DNA of 64,000 nt from Streptomyces pseudovenezuelae (GTDB lineage Bacteria; Actinomycetota; Actinomycetes; Streptomycetales; Streptomycetaceae). The notes beneath the pieces were generated by a model that was not told the DNA's origin, searched no databases, and worked only from the letters and a program-made list of their open reading frames with translations. The DNA lies in NCBI RefSeq assembly GCF_001513955.1, contig NZ_KQ948151.1, forward strand, positions 505,271 through 569,270. Direction: 5' to 3'. Position numbers and translations under genes: made by a program. This document shows, one piece after another, positions 53,547-61,370 of this stretch (its first letter is position 1; each line of letters begins with the position of its first letter).

Positions 53547-53563
53547 CCGGACAATGGGTCCGG
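53547..53563. promoter_or_regulatory. Dyad CCGGAC-N5-GTCCGG
   Basis: A perfect 6-bp inverted repeat with a five-base spacer, about 200 bases before pdh. It shares the GTCCG core with the dyad at 53103. Function is inferred only from position. Confidence 0.35.
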
Positions 53564-53759
53564 GTCTGTAGGGGGTCGGCATGATCAGTGGTCGTGTGAT
53601 GTACTTCGCCCGTTCGCGCGGTTATGCATTCGCCCCGTCGGACGGCGGCGGAGACGGTTCCTATCCATGTGTGAACGGGATCCGGATATCGGACTCTTAC
53701 GCACCTCCCGGGGCCCCTTCTGATTTCGAGGGTGCCGGCCGTGAGCGGGAGCCGGGAGC

Positions 53760-54929
53760 GTGAAGACCGTCGCGGTGGTCGGAACCGGCGCCATCGGCAC
53801 CTCGGTAGCGCTCGCCCTGACCAAAAGAGGCCTGACGGTCCATCTCGAGGACGTGAACGCCACGGCCGTCCGGACGGCGGAGGCCATGGGAGCCGGTTCC
53901 GTCGGCACACCGGCCGAACGCGTCGACCTCGCCGTGATCGCCGTACCGCCGGCGCACACCGGTTCGGTACTCGAACAGTTGCAGCGCCGTGGTCTCGCCC
54001 ACGCCTACACGGACGTGGCCAGCGTCAAGACACTCCCGTACGACGACCTTCGGCTGGCAGGCGCCGAACCGGCCAGTTTCATCGGTGGTCACCCGCTCGC
54101 AGGCACCGACCGTTCCGGGCCACTCGCCGCACGGGCCGACGTCTTCGAGGACCGGCCCTGGATCCTCACGCCGTCGGCGCGCACCGACCAGTCGGTCCTG
54201 AACCGGGCGCTGGAACTCGTCTCCCTCTGCTCCGGAGTGCCGGTGATCATGGACCCGCTGGTGCACGACCGGACACTGGCCCTCACCTCGCACGCACCGC
54301 AGCTGATCTCCACGCTGATGGCCGCGACGCTGGTGGACGCGGCGGAGGCGGACATCCGGGTGGCCGGACAGGGCCTGAGAAACGTCGCGGGCCCGGGGGG
54401 CGGCGATCCGGAGCTGTGGCGGGACATCTTCACCGCCAACGCGGACGCGCTGGCCGATGTCCTCGACGCCTATGCCGCCGATCTCGGCAGAGCCGTCGGG
54501 GCACTGCGGGCCCTCGGTCACGCCGACCACGAGGTGCGCGAGCGGGCGGAAGGGGAGCTGGAGACCCTGCTGCGGCACGGTCACCGGGGGCGTGCCCGGG
54601 TGGCGGGACCGGCGTCGTCACCGGCGGAGGTCCGGCTCAGCGTGGCGCTGTCCGACCGACCGGGCACTCTGGCCCGGCTGTTCGGCGCCGTCGAGGAACT
54701 CGGCGGCCGTATCGAGGACGTCCGGCTGGAGAACGCCCAGGGCCTGCCGTACGGCAGCGTGTCGCTGTGCGTCCCGCAGACGGCGGTGGCGGATCTCTCC
54801 CGGCGGCTGCGGGCCGGCGGCTGGGCCACTCTCATGGTCGCTCTGCCGGACGCGCCACACCGTGCGACGCGTCCGGCGGAGCCCCGTGACCCGGTTGCGG
54901 TCGAGGTCCGCGCCGACGGCACCGGGTGA
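53760..54929 (+). CDS. pdh: Prephenate dehydrogenase with ACT-like C-terminus
   Basis: A 389-residue prephenate dehydrogenase. The N-terminal Rossmann motif is VVGTGAIGTSVALAL (7-21), DVASVK follows near 85-90, the substrate motif is GGHPLAGTDRSG (109-120), and a second His lies in LTSHAPQL (178). A C-terminal ACT-type domain spans about 290-345 (LSDRPGTLARLFGAVEELGG). It converts prephenate to 4-hydroxyphenylpyruvate, the precursor of Hpg and tyrosine. A dedicated copy is typical of Hpg-containing peptide clusters. GTG start. It converges on dpgC, with a terminator hairpin at its end. Confidence 0.93.
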   Translation: MKTVAVVGTGAIGTSVALALTKRGLTVHLEDVNATAVRTAEAMGAGSVGTPAERVDLAVIAVPPAHTGSVLEQLQRRGLAHAYTDVASVKTLPYDDLRLAGAEPASFIGGHPLAGTDRSGPLAARADVFEDRPWILTPSARTDQSVLNRALELVSLCSGVPVIMDPLVHDRTLALTSHAPQLISTLMAATLVDAAEADIRVAGQGLRNVAGPGGGDPELWRDIFTANADALADVLDAYAADLGRAVGALRALGHADHEVRERAEGELETLLRHGHRGRARVAGPASSPAEVRLSVALSDRPGTLARLFGAVEELGGRIEDVRLENAQGLPYGSVSLCVPQTAVADLSRRLRAGGWATLMVALPDAPHRATRPAEPRDPVAVEVRADGTG

Positions 54930-54937
54930 CCGTCGGC

Positions 54938-54979
54938 AAGGCGTTCAAGTGGCGCGCGGCGTCAGTTGAACGCCTTTTT
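54938..54979 (+). terminator. Rho-independent terminator of pdh, right arm inside dpgC
   Basis: AAGGCGTTCAA (54938-54948) pairs perfectly with TTGAACGCCTT (54966-54976) across a 17-base loop, followed by TTTT. The right arm and T-run lie in the last codons of the convergent dpgC gene. Confidence 0.8.
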
Positions 54980-56308
54980 GCGGGTGGTGAAGCGCCCCGC
55001 CTTGGCGATGACGTCCGGGCTGTAGAGCCGCAGTGCCTGATGCAGCGCGAACTCCGCCATGTACCCGCGGAAGGCGTCCGGAGACTCCTCCGCGAGGTTG
55101 AGCATCCGCCGGTTGGCGGTCACCGCCGGACCACGCAGCCGCTCGGCGCCGCGCTCCACGGCCGCGTCCAGGTCCTCGGTCTCGTGGACCTCGTCGAACA
55201 CCAGGCGTCCCTCGGGCGCGGCCGCCCGGATGCGGCGTCCTTCCAGGATCACCTGGCGGGCCAGGCGGGGCCCCACGGCCCGGGTCAGCCGGAAGTTGGC
55301 GGCGCCGGGCACGATGCCCTCCTCCGCGGCCGGCAGGCTGAAGTAGGCGTCCGCGGCGGCCAGCACATGGTCGAACATCAACAGGATCTGGGCGCCACCA
55401 CCGATCGCGAACGTGTCGACGGCGGCGATCCACGGCTTGTCCACGGTGCGCGACCAGGGGTTCGCCGGATCCTCCACCAGGACACCGCGGAAGATCTTGT
55501 GGATGTAGCCGAGTTCGCGCCGGAGCAGGAAGTCCACCAGGGAGATACCGCCACCGTGCAGCGCCTTGAGGTTGATGCCGGCGCTGAAGACGCGCCGGCC
55601 CCGGTAGCGGGGGTGGGTCATCTGCCCGCCTCGCAGCACGCAGACCTCGACCCCGGGATCCAGCAGGGCGAGATCGACGGCGGTCTCCATGTCGTCGATC
55701 TGCCGGTCGTCCTCCGCGTTCAGGCAATCCACGCGGCACATGGTCAGGTGCGCCGCGCCGCCGGTGCGCTCCAGCCGCACCGAGCCGAGGTCCGCCTTGC
55801 CCGTCCGGGTGTACCCGGCCAGCAGACTCAGGGCGCGCGGGGTCGGACGGAGCATGGCGTCGAGCACATGGGGTCCGGCACCGGGAGCGCGCAGGAGCGC
55901 ACGGAAGAAGACGCCCTGATCGATCTCGTCCCCCTCCTTCTCCGCCTGGGGCCTGGCCCGTTCGGTCGCCAGGCGGTCCGCGGTGGGCACGAGCCCGGGG
56001 AAGACCGTCGCCGCGCTCGCGGCCAGTTCGGCCACTCTCAGGTGACGGGTGCGGCGCTCGGTGAGTTCGTCGTGCACGGCTTCGGCGTGCACGTCGAGGA
56101 AGGCCGTGCGCAGGATCCGGGTGGCGGTCCGCTGCCGCTGGGCGGTGTCCCGTTGTTGCGGTGAGCGCTGGGACGGCTCGGGCAGGGCCGCCAGCAGGTC
56201 GTCGGTGCGGGCGGCCGCTTCGGTGAGCGCGGTCCTCGCGGCCCTGAGGTCACCGCGTACGGCGTCGAGGTCGTGGCCGGCGAGGACGCCGGTGTCGGTC
56301 ACCTTCAC
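54962..56308 (-). CDS. dpgC: 3,5-dihydroxyphenylacetyl-CoA 1,2-dioxygenase
   Basis: A 448-residue cofactor-free dioxygenase of the crotonase superfamily. The N-terminal 190 residues form the helical extension typical of DpgC, and the crotonase core follows: RVFSAGINLKALHGGG (oxyanion loop), WIAAVDTFAIGGGAQILLMFDHV and FSLPAAEEGIVPGAANFRL. It oxidises 3,5-dihydroxyphenylacetyl-CoA with O2 to 3,5-dihydroxyphenylglyoxylate without metal or flavin. GTG start overlaps the dpgB stop (GTGA). It is the last gene of the dpgA-dpgB-dpgC operon; a dpgD gene is not found after it. Confidence 0.95.
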   Translation of the reverse strand: MKVTDTGVLAGHDLDAVRGDLRAARTALTEAAARTDDLLAALPEPSQRSPQQRDTAQRQRTATRILRTAFLDVHAEAVHDELTERRTRHLRVAELAASAATVFPGLVPTADRLATERARPQAEKEGDEIDQGVFFRALLRAPGAGPHVLDAMLRPTPRALSLLAGYTRTGKADLGSVRLERTGGAAHLTMCRVDCLNAEDDRQIDDMETAVDLALLDPGVEVCVLRGGQMTHPRYRGRRVFSAGINLKALHGGGISLVDFLLRRELGYIHKIFRGVLVEDPANPWSRTVDKPWIAAVDTFAIGGGAQILLMFDHVLAAADAYFSLPAAEEGIVPGAANFRLTRAVGPRLARQVILEGRRIRAAAPEGRLVFDEVHETEDLDAAVERGAERLRGPAVTANRRMLNLAEESPDAFRGYMAEFALHQALRLYSPDVIAKAGRFTTRKKAFN

Positions 56309-57000
56309 GCCTCGGCTCCGACGGCGGAGCGGCGCAAGGCCCGGTCGCAGGCGGCGAGATGGACGCCGAGGGCCTCCTCGAAGCTGGTGGTGGGCGCGTC
56401 CAGCAGCAGCTGTCGCCGGATGGCCAGCTCACTTCCGCCCACGGCTCCGGCCCGCTGCCGTGCGACGGCTTCGGCTGCGGCCGGATCGTCCACCACCTCG
56501 TCGACGAGTTGCAGTGCCAAGGCGTCGGCCGCCTCGATGGGGGTGCCGAACAGCACCGCCCGGCGGATCGCGGCCGTGCTCGCGCCGTGCCGGGCCAGCC
56601 GGAAGAGGGCCATGCCCGGCCAGGTGGCGCCGTCGTCCACGGGTACCACCAGGCGTGCCGACCGCGTCAGGACCCGGTAGTCGGTGGCCAGCAGCGCGTC
56701 CAGGGCCGCTCCCCCGCACGCGCCGTCGGCCACCGCGACGGTGGCGGCGGGCAGGCGCTCCAGCCGGCGCAGTGCCTGCTCCCACTTGTTGACCAGGGCC
56801 ACGGTCAGTCCCTGCGCCCACGCGCCCTCGGGCCGGCCGGAGACCTGGACGATCACCTTGGCGTGACCGGTCAGGTCCTCGGCCCGGTCGCAGGCCGCGG
56901 CCACGGCGGCGATCGTCTCGGCCGACAGGGGCCGCCGCCCGTCGATTCTCAGGACGTGGTCCGGGCTGTCCGCGTCAAGCGCGCTCGCGCCCACACTCAT
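56305..57000 (-). CDS. dpgB: Dpg biosynthesis enoyl-CoA hydratase-like protein DpgB
   Basis: A 231-residue crotonase-like protein lacking the GAG(R)AFSAG loop of active hydratases. ATVAVADGACGGAALDALLATDYRV marks the fold (core ADGACGGAALDALL), and DGATWPGMALFRLARHG replaces the PGxGG region. DpgB assists DpgA in cyclisation and aromatisation of the polyketide to 3,5-dihydroxyphenylacetyl-CoA. ATG 57000 has GGAGG five to six bases upstream; GTG 57015, which overlaps the dpgA stop, is an alternative. The length fits known DpgB proteins. Confidence 0.9.
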   Translation of the reverse strand: MSVGASALDADSPDHVLRIDGRRPLSAETIAAVAAACDRAEDLTGHAKVIVQVSGRPEGAWAQGLTVALVNKWEQALRRLERLPAATVAVADGACGGAALDALLATDYRVLTRSARLVVPVDDGATWPGMALFRLARHGASTAAIRRAVLFGTPIEAADALALQLVDEVVDDPAAAEAVARQRAGAVGGSELAIRRQLLLDAPTTSFEEALGVHLAACDRALRRSAVGAEA

Positions 57001-57011
57001 CTGATCCTCCG

Positions 57012-58181
57012 TCACCACTGCACCAGGGCAGTCTCGATGGTCGATCCGGGTCCCATGGTCATGAGGACGCCGTGGTCGCCGGGCCGGGCCGCACGCTCCG
57101 TCAGCAGCCGCTCGTAGGAGAACAGGAAGGAGCTGCTCGACAGGTTGCCGTAGTCCCGCAGCACGCCGGTGGTGTGCCGTACGTCGTGGCGGGTCAGGCC
57201 CAGGTTGATCCGTACGGCGTCGATGACCTTCTTGCCGCCCGAGTGCACCAGCCAGTGCCGGACGTCGCTGCGGCGCAGTCCGGCGGCCCCGAGCAGCCGG
57301 TCGACCACCTGCTCGGCGTTGGCCCCGACGACGTAGGGCACGTTGGGGTCGAGGTAGAAGCTGAACTTGCCCTGCCCGTCGTCCCAGTCGTAGCGCATCG
57401 CGTCGATCGCCTCGCTGATGAGGTGGCTGGCGAAGCCCAGGATTCGGGGGCTGCCGGGGTCCGGTGCCACGCCGGGCGGGCCGTGGGCGGCGTCCGGCGG
57501 GTCGGCGACCAGGGCGACGGCGGCCGCGCCGTCGCCGAAGAGGCTGTTGACGACGGCGGTGCGCAGCGTGGAGTCGATGACGTACGCGGCCGAGCAGGCT
57601 TCCGTGCACAGCATCACGGCGACCTTGCCCGGGTTGGCGACGGCCCAGCCGGCCGTGGCGTTCAGGGCGTTGAGCCCGGCGTTGCAGCCCATGCCGACGA
57701 CGTCGACGCGGCTGGTGCCGGAACGCATACCCATGGCGCGCATCAGATGGGCGCTCAGGCCGGGAGTGAGAAAGCCGGTGGTGGTGACGCAGCACAGGTA
57801 GTCGATGTCCGCCAGGTCCAGGCCCGAGTCCGCCAGGCACGCCCGGACGGCCCTGGCACCCATGTCGAGGGCCAGCCGCTTGTGCTTGGCGAGCAGTTCG
57901 CCCTGTGCCTCGGCCTGGGGTGTGCCGTCGGCGCCCCGGGGCGGCACGGCCAGGAAGCGGCGCTCGATCGCGCTGTTGAGGAAGACGGAGCGAACCTTGG
58001 GGTCCGTGATGGCGAAGAGGTCGAGCACTTCGGCCTGCGAATACGACTGCTCGCTGGTCGCGGTGCCGACGCCCACGATCCTGGCGGTGCCGGTGGTGTT
58101 CTTCCCCGCCGGCGCGGGCTGCTCCAGGGACGCTGCACCCGGAAGACTGGCGGCTCGGGTCATCGGAAGGTCCACCCCCAC
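57012..58181 (-). CDS. dpgA: Type III polyketide synthase DpgA (3,5-dihydroxyphenylacetyl-CoA synthase)
   Basis: A 389-residue chalcone/stilbene-synthase-type enzyme. The catalytic Cys lies in VGMGCNAGLNAL (C166), the His in HWLVHSGGKKVID and the Asn in RDYGNLSSSSFLF. SYSQAEVLD and RSVFLNSAIERRFL are typical DpgA features. It condenses four malonyl-CoA to 3,5-dihydroxyphenylacetyl-CoA. The GTG at 58181 gives MGVD...MTRA, which matches the usual N-terminus of DpgA proteins. It is the first gene of the dpgABC operon and divergent from the GNAT gene. Confidence 0.95.
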   Translation of the reverse strand: MGVDLPMTRAASLPGAASLEQPAPAGKNTTGTARIVGVGTATSEQSYSQAEVLDLFAITDPKVRSVFLNSAIERRFLAVPPRGADGTPQAEAQGELLAKHKRLALDMGARAVRACLADSGLDLADIDYLCCVTTTGFLTPGLSAHLMRAMGMRSGTSRVDVVGMGCNAGLNALNATAGWAVANPGKVAVMLCTEACSAAYVIDSTLRTAVVNSLFGDGAAAVALVADPPDAAHGPPGVAPDPGSPRILGFASHLISEAIDAMRYDWDDGQGKFSFYLDPNVPYVVGANAEQVVDRLLGAAGLRRSDVRHWLVHSGGKKVIDAVRINLGLTRHDVRHTTGVLRDYGNLSSSSFLFSYERLLTERAARPGDHGVLMTMGPGSTIETALVQW

Positions 58182-58377
58182 ATACGGGTCTTGCTGCGCA
58201 CGAGAAACTTCGCTACGAACACTTTTCTTCCTTCCCGGAATCGACAGGAGAGTTGATCGGAAAACCGGTCGGACAACAGCGGCAACAGCCCACTATGACG
58301 CGGGGAAGGTAAAGCCATCAACCGGCAGCGTCCGGTGAGAACTTTTGCATCGGACGCCACCATGGGATCCTTGCGGG
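58182..58377. promoter_or_regulatory. Divergent promoter region dpgA/GNAT
   Basis: This 196-base gap contains partly AT-rich sequence and an imperfect GTTG-N17-CAAC arrangement (58252-58276). It is a likely target of the StrR-like activator, but I see no full match to the published consensus. Confidence 0.35.
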
Positions 58378-58935
58378 ATGCAGATGGACACCCCGCGACT
58401 TCGGCTCCGGCGTTTCACTCCCGGCGACGCGAAGGATTTTGTCGCCTATCGATCCGATCCGGAGGTCGCCCGTTTCCAGGACTGGGAATTCCCGCTGTCC
58501 CTGGAGTCGGCGCAGCGTCTGCTTCGCTCCTACTCCCGGAGCGATCCGGGCGCGCCGGGCTGGTTCCCGTACGCGATCGAGGTGAAGGCCGACGGCCGCG
58601 TGGCGGGCGATGTCGCCGTGCACCGGCAGCGGTCCGGCCAGGAGGCGGAACTGGGCTTCAGCCTGGCCCGTGACCGGCAGGGACAGGGATACGCCACCGA
58701 GGCGGTCGCAGCTGTGCTGCGCGCCCTGTTCGCCGGGGGATTGCACACGGCGACGGCCGAGTGCGACGTACGCAACGAGCGTTCCGCACGCCTGCTGGAG
58801 CGACTCGGATTCGCGCGCACGGGACAACGCGGCGTCTTCGCCCGGGCCAGGCGGGAACGCGTCGACATGCTGATGTTCTCACTGCGCGCCGAGCGCTGGA
58901 ACGCGCTCGACGGGCAGCGAGAGAGCGGAGCGTGA
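58378..58935 (+). CDS. GNAT-family N-acetyltransferase (RimJ/RimL-like)
   Basis: A 185-residue RimJ/RimL-type GNAT. It opens TPRLRLRRFTPGDAKDFVAYRSDPEVARFQDW; core motifs are RLRLRRFTPGD, ELGFSLARDRQGQGYATEAV (acetyl-CoA loop RQGQGYA) and RNERSARLLERLGFARTG. Its place between dpgA and hmo-hpgT suggests cluster membership, perhaps acetylation of the peptide, an intermediate or self-protection, but nothing proves it. The start may be ATG 58378 or 58384. It converges on the fusion gene with 20 bases between stops. Confidence 0.85.
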   Translation: MQMDTPRLRLRRFTPGDAKDFVAYRSDPEVARFQDWEFPLSLESAQRLLRSYSRSDPGAPGWFPYAIEVKADGRVAGDVAVHRQRSGQEAELGFSLARDRQGQGYATEAVAAVLRALFAGGLHTATAECDVRNERSARLLERLGFARTGQRGVFARARRERVDMLMFSLRAERWNALDGQRESGA

Positions 58936-58955
58936 ATGCATCCGGCGAACTGGCG

Positions 58956-61370
58956 TCAGGCCGTCTGCGTTTTGACGAAGCGGGCCAGCCGCTCCATTCC
59001 GTCGGCTATTTCCTGGTGCGTCAGATAGCTGACCGAAAGTCGGATCTCGTTGTCTCCTCCGCCCTGCGGATAGAAGTACGACATGGGTGTCCAGATGACG
59101 CCGAATTCCTCCGCCGAGCGGGTCAGCGCCGCGTTGTCCGCGCGGAACGGCACCTGGACCGCGAGGAAGAACCCGCCGGCGGGTTCGTTCCAGCGCACGC
59201 CGAGCCGGGCGCGCTCGCCCGATGGAAAGCTGCGCTCCAGCTCCTGGAGGGTGACGCGCATCGCGTCCCCGTAGTACGCGGCCGTCGAGGCGTTGAGTGC
59301 GGAGGTTCGGCCGTCGGCGGACAGAAGCATCCCCGCCGCGACGGCCTGGCTGATCGGGGAGGTGTTCACGGTCACCATGCTCTTGATCTTGGTGAGCTCG
59401 TCGGCGAGCAGTCCGGTGCGCCCCGCGCCGTCGACGACGCTCTGGTCCGCGACGGCGAAGCCGACCCGTGCCCCGGGGAACAGGGTCTTGGAGTAGGAGC
59501 CCAGGTGCACGACCCTGCGGTCCCGGTCCAGGGCCTTGAGGGTCGGCAGCTGCCGGCCCGGGCTGACCATGCGGTACGGGGTGTCCTCCAGGATCAGCAG
59601 GTCCTCGCGGCGCGCGAGTTCGAGGAGTTCGCGGCGGGCGCTCAGCGGCATGGTGCGGCCGGAGGGGTTGGAGTGGTCAGGGATGACGTAGAAGGCACGG
59701 GGGCGCCGTCCGCGGGCCCGCTCGGCACGCAGGGCGGCTGCCAGGCGGGCGGGGTCGAACCCGTCGTCGTCCTCCTCGACCGCGGTCACCTCGACGTCCA
59801 GCAGCCGGGCGGCCCCGGTGATGCCGACGTAGCACGGGCTGGAGACCAGCAGCGCGTCCTCGGGGCCCGAGATGAGGGCGCGGACCGCGAGGAACATCGC
59901 CTCCTGGCAGCCGACGGTGACCACGATCGACTCGGGCTCCACCGTGATGTTCTCGTCCTTGCGCAGCGAGTCGGCGATCAGTTCCCGGATCTGGCCGCTC
60001 GTCGGGCCGTACTGGAAGAGCGCGGACCGCACCTGCTCGGGTGAGGCGCCGCCCTCCTCCAGGTGGTCGAGGTAGCGGCGCAGGTACCCGAAGATGTCCT
60101 CGGTGCGGAAGAAGCCGTCGTAGGGGCGGCCCGGGGCGAAGGAGATCGCTTCGGGGTAGCGGTGCGTGATCTCGTTGAGGAAGTTCATGGTGTCCAGGAC
60201 CGGGTCCTGGAGGCTGCCGTGCAGCTCCGCCTTGAGCAGGCCGGGGCCCGCGGCGCGGCGCGAGGTGACCGGGGTGCGCGGTGCGGGCCGGTCGGCGGCA
60301 CCCACCAGATGGGGTCCCGCCTGTGCGACCGAGGCCGTCCCGGTGAGCGTCATCGCCTCGGCAAGCTCCTCGGCCATGATCTCCAGCACGCGGCCCACGC
60401 CCGACTCGCCGTGGACCGCCAGTCCGTGCAGGACCGGCCGTCCCAGCAGGGCCGCGTCGGCACCCAGTGCGAGGGCGGCCAGGACGTCGCGGCCCCGCCG
60501 GACGCCGCCGTCGACGAGGACCGGACAGGCGTGGTCCACCGCAGCGGCGATCTCCGGCAGAACCTCCAGAGTGGCGGGTGCTCCGTCCAGTTGGCGGCCG
60601 CCGTGGTTGGACACGACGATTCCGTCGACGCCCGCCGCCAGGGCCAGGCGTGCGTCGTCGGCGGTCAGGACGCCCTTGATCAGCACAGGCAGGGAGCTGA
60701 CGGAGCGCAGCCAGTCGACGACCGACCAGTCGAGGCTGTCGTCGAAGGCGGCCAGCGCGTGGTCGGCGGGGGACGAGACGTTCTCGCCGGGGAGGTTGGC
60801 GGCCCCGACACCGGGTGGGAGCCGGAAGCCGTTGCGCAGGTCGCGCAGCCGCCGCCCGAGTCGGGGGGCGTCCACCGTGAGCACCAGTGCCTCGAATCCC
60901 GCCCGCTCGGCACGCTCCACGAGCGCCCGGGTCACCGCACGGTCCCGGAAGACGTACACCTGTAGCCACAGCGGTGCGCCGGCGGCCGCGGCGATCTCCT
61001 CGAAGGTGCGCCCGGCGAAGGTGCTCACGACCAGGGGAACGCCGGCCCGCCCGGTCGCCCGGGCCGTGGCCGCCTCCCCCGTCTCGTGGACCAGCGTGTG
61101 ATGGGCGACCGGCGCGACGGCGAAGGGCGCCGCCCAGTCGCGACCCAGGATCCGCACGGCGAGGTCCGGCCGGCCCGCGCCGGTCAGCACCCGGGGCCGG
61201 AGCCGTACGCCGTCGAAGGCCGCGCCGTTGGCCGCCAGGGTCCGTTCCTGTCCGGCACCGCCCTCGATGAAGTCCCACGTCTCGGTGCTCAGCGCGGCCC
61301 GGGCCAGCTCGGCGTACTCGGCCAGGGTGTACGGGACCGATGCGATGCCCGGGGCGCCCTCGGCGTTCAC
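58956..61370 (-). CDS. Natural fusion: hydroxymandelate oxidase (Hmo) and hydroxyphenylglycine aminotransferase (HpgT)
   Basis: An 804-residue bifunctional protein with no stop or frameshift. Residues 1-355 are an FMN-dependent alpha-hydroxy acid oxidase: IEGGAGQERT, LQVYVFRDR, LIKGV, SNHGGRQLDG (base H256) and VDGGVRRGRDVLAALALGADAALLGRP. A Pro/Ala/Arg linker spans about 356-378. Residues 379-804 are a fold-type I PLP aminotransferase: FAPGRPYDGFFRTEDIF, QYGPTSGQIRELIAD, VIPDHSNPSGRTM and GSYSKTLFPGARVGF (PLP Lys). It turns 4-hydroxymandelate into 4-hydroxybenzoylformate and then Hpg; HpgT also makes Dpg. GTG overlaps the hmaS stop. Confidence 0.93.
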   Translation of the reverse strand: MNAEGAPGIASVPYTLAEYAELARAALSTETWDFIEGGAGQERTLAANGAAFDGVRLRPRVLTGAGRPDLAVRILGRDWAAPFAVAPVAHHTLVHETGEAATARATGRAGVPLVVSTFAGRTFEEIAAAAGAPLWLQVYVFRDRAVTRALVERAERAGFEALVLTVDAPRLGRRLRDLRNGFRLPPGVGAANLPGENVSSPADHALAAFDDSLDWSVVDWLRSVSSLPVLIKGVLTADDARLALAAGVDGIVVSNHGGRQLDGAPATLEVLPEIAAAVDHACPVLVDGGVRRGRDVLAALALGADAALLGRPVLHGLAVHGESGVGRVLEIMAEELAEAMTLTGTASVAQAGPHLVGAADRPAPRTPVTSRRAAGPGLLKAELHGSLQDPVLDTMNFLNEITHRYPEAISFAPGRPYDGFFRTEDIFGYLRRYLDHLEEGGASPEQVRSALFQYGPTSGQIRELIADSLRKDENITVEPESIVVTVGCQEAMFLAVRALISGPEDALLVSSPCYVGITGAARLLDVEVTAVEEDDDGFDPARLAAALRAERARGRRPRAFYVIPDHSNPSGRTMPLSARRELLELARREDLLILEDTPYRMVSPGRQLPTLKALDRDRRVVHLGSYSKTLFPGARVGFAVADQSVVDGAGRTGLLADELTKIKSMVTVNTSPISQAVAAGMLLSADGRTSALNASTAAYYGDAMRVTLQELERSFPSGERARLGVRWNEPAGGFFLAVQVPFRADNAALTRSAEEFGVIWTPMSYFYPQGGGDNEIRLSVSYLTHQEIADGMERLARFVKTQTA

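Larger units (their letters stand above)
53071..53759. other. Long intergenic region between StrR-like regulator and pdh
   Basis: This 689-base divergent intergenic region contains no convincing gene. A 60-codon plus-strand frame at 53581-53763 is not supported. It is locally AT-rich near 53420-53465 (inverted repeat AATTCTG-TCG-CAGAATT at 53427-53443), and has two GTCCG-type dyads (53103-53118 and 53547-53563). It probably holds divergent promoters and activator sites. Confidence 0.6.

Noticed and set aside
53581..53763. 60-codon plus-strand frame before pdh
   Set aside because: No ribosome site or motif, and it overlaps the pdh start; more likely leader sequence.
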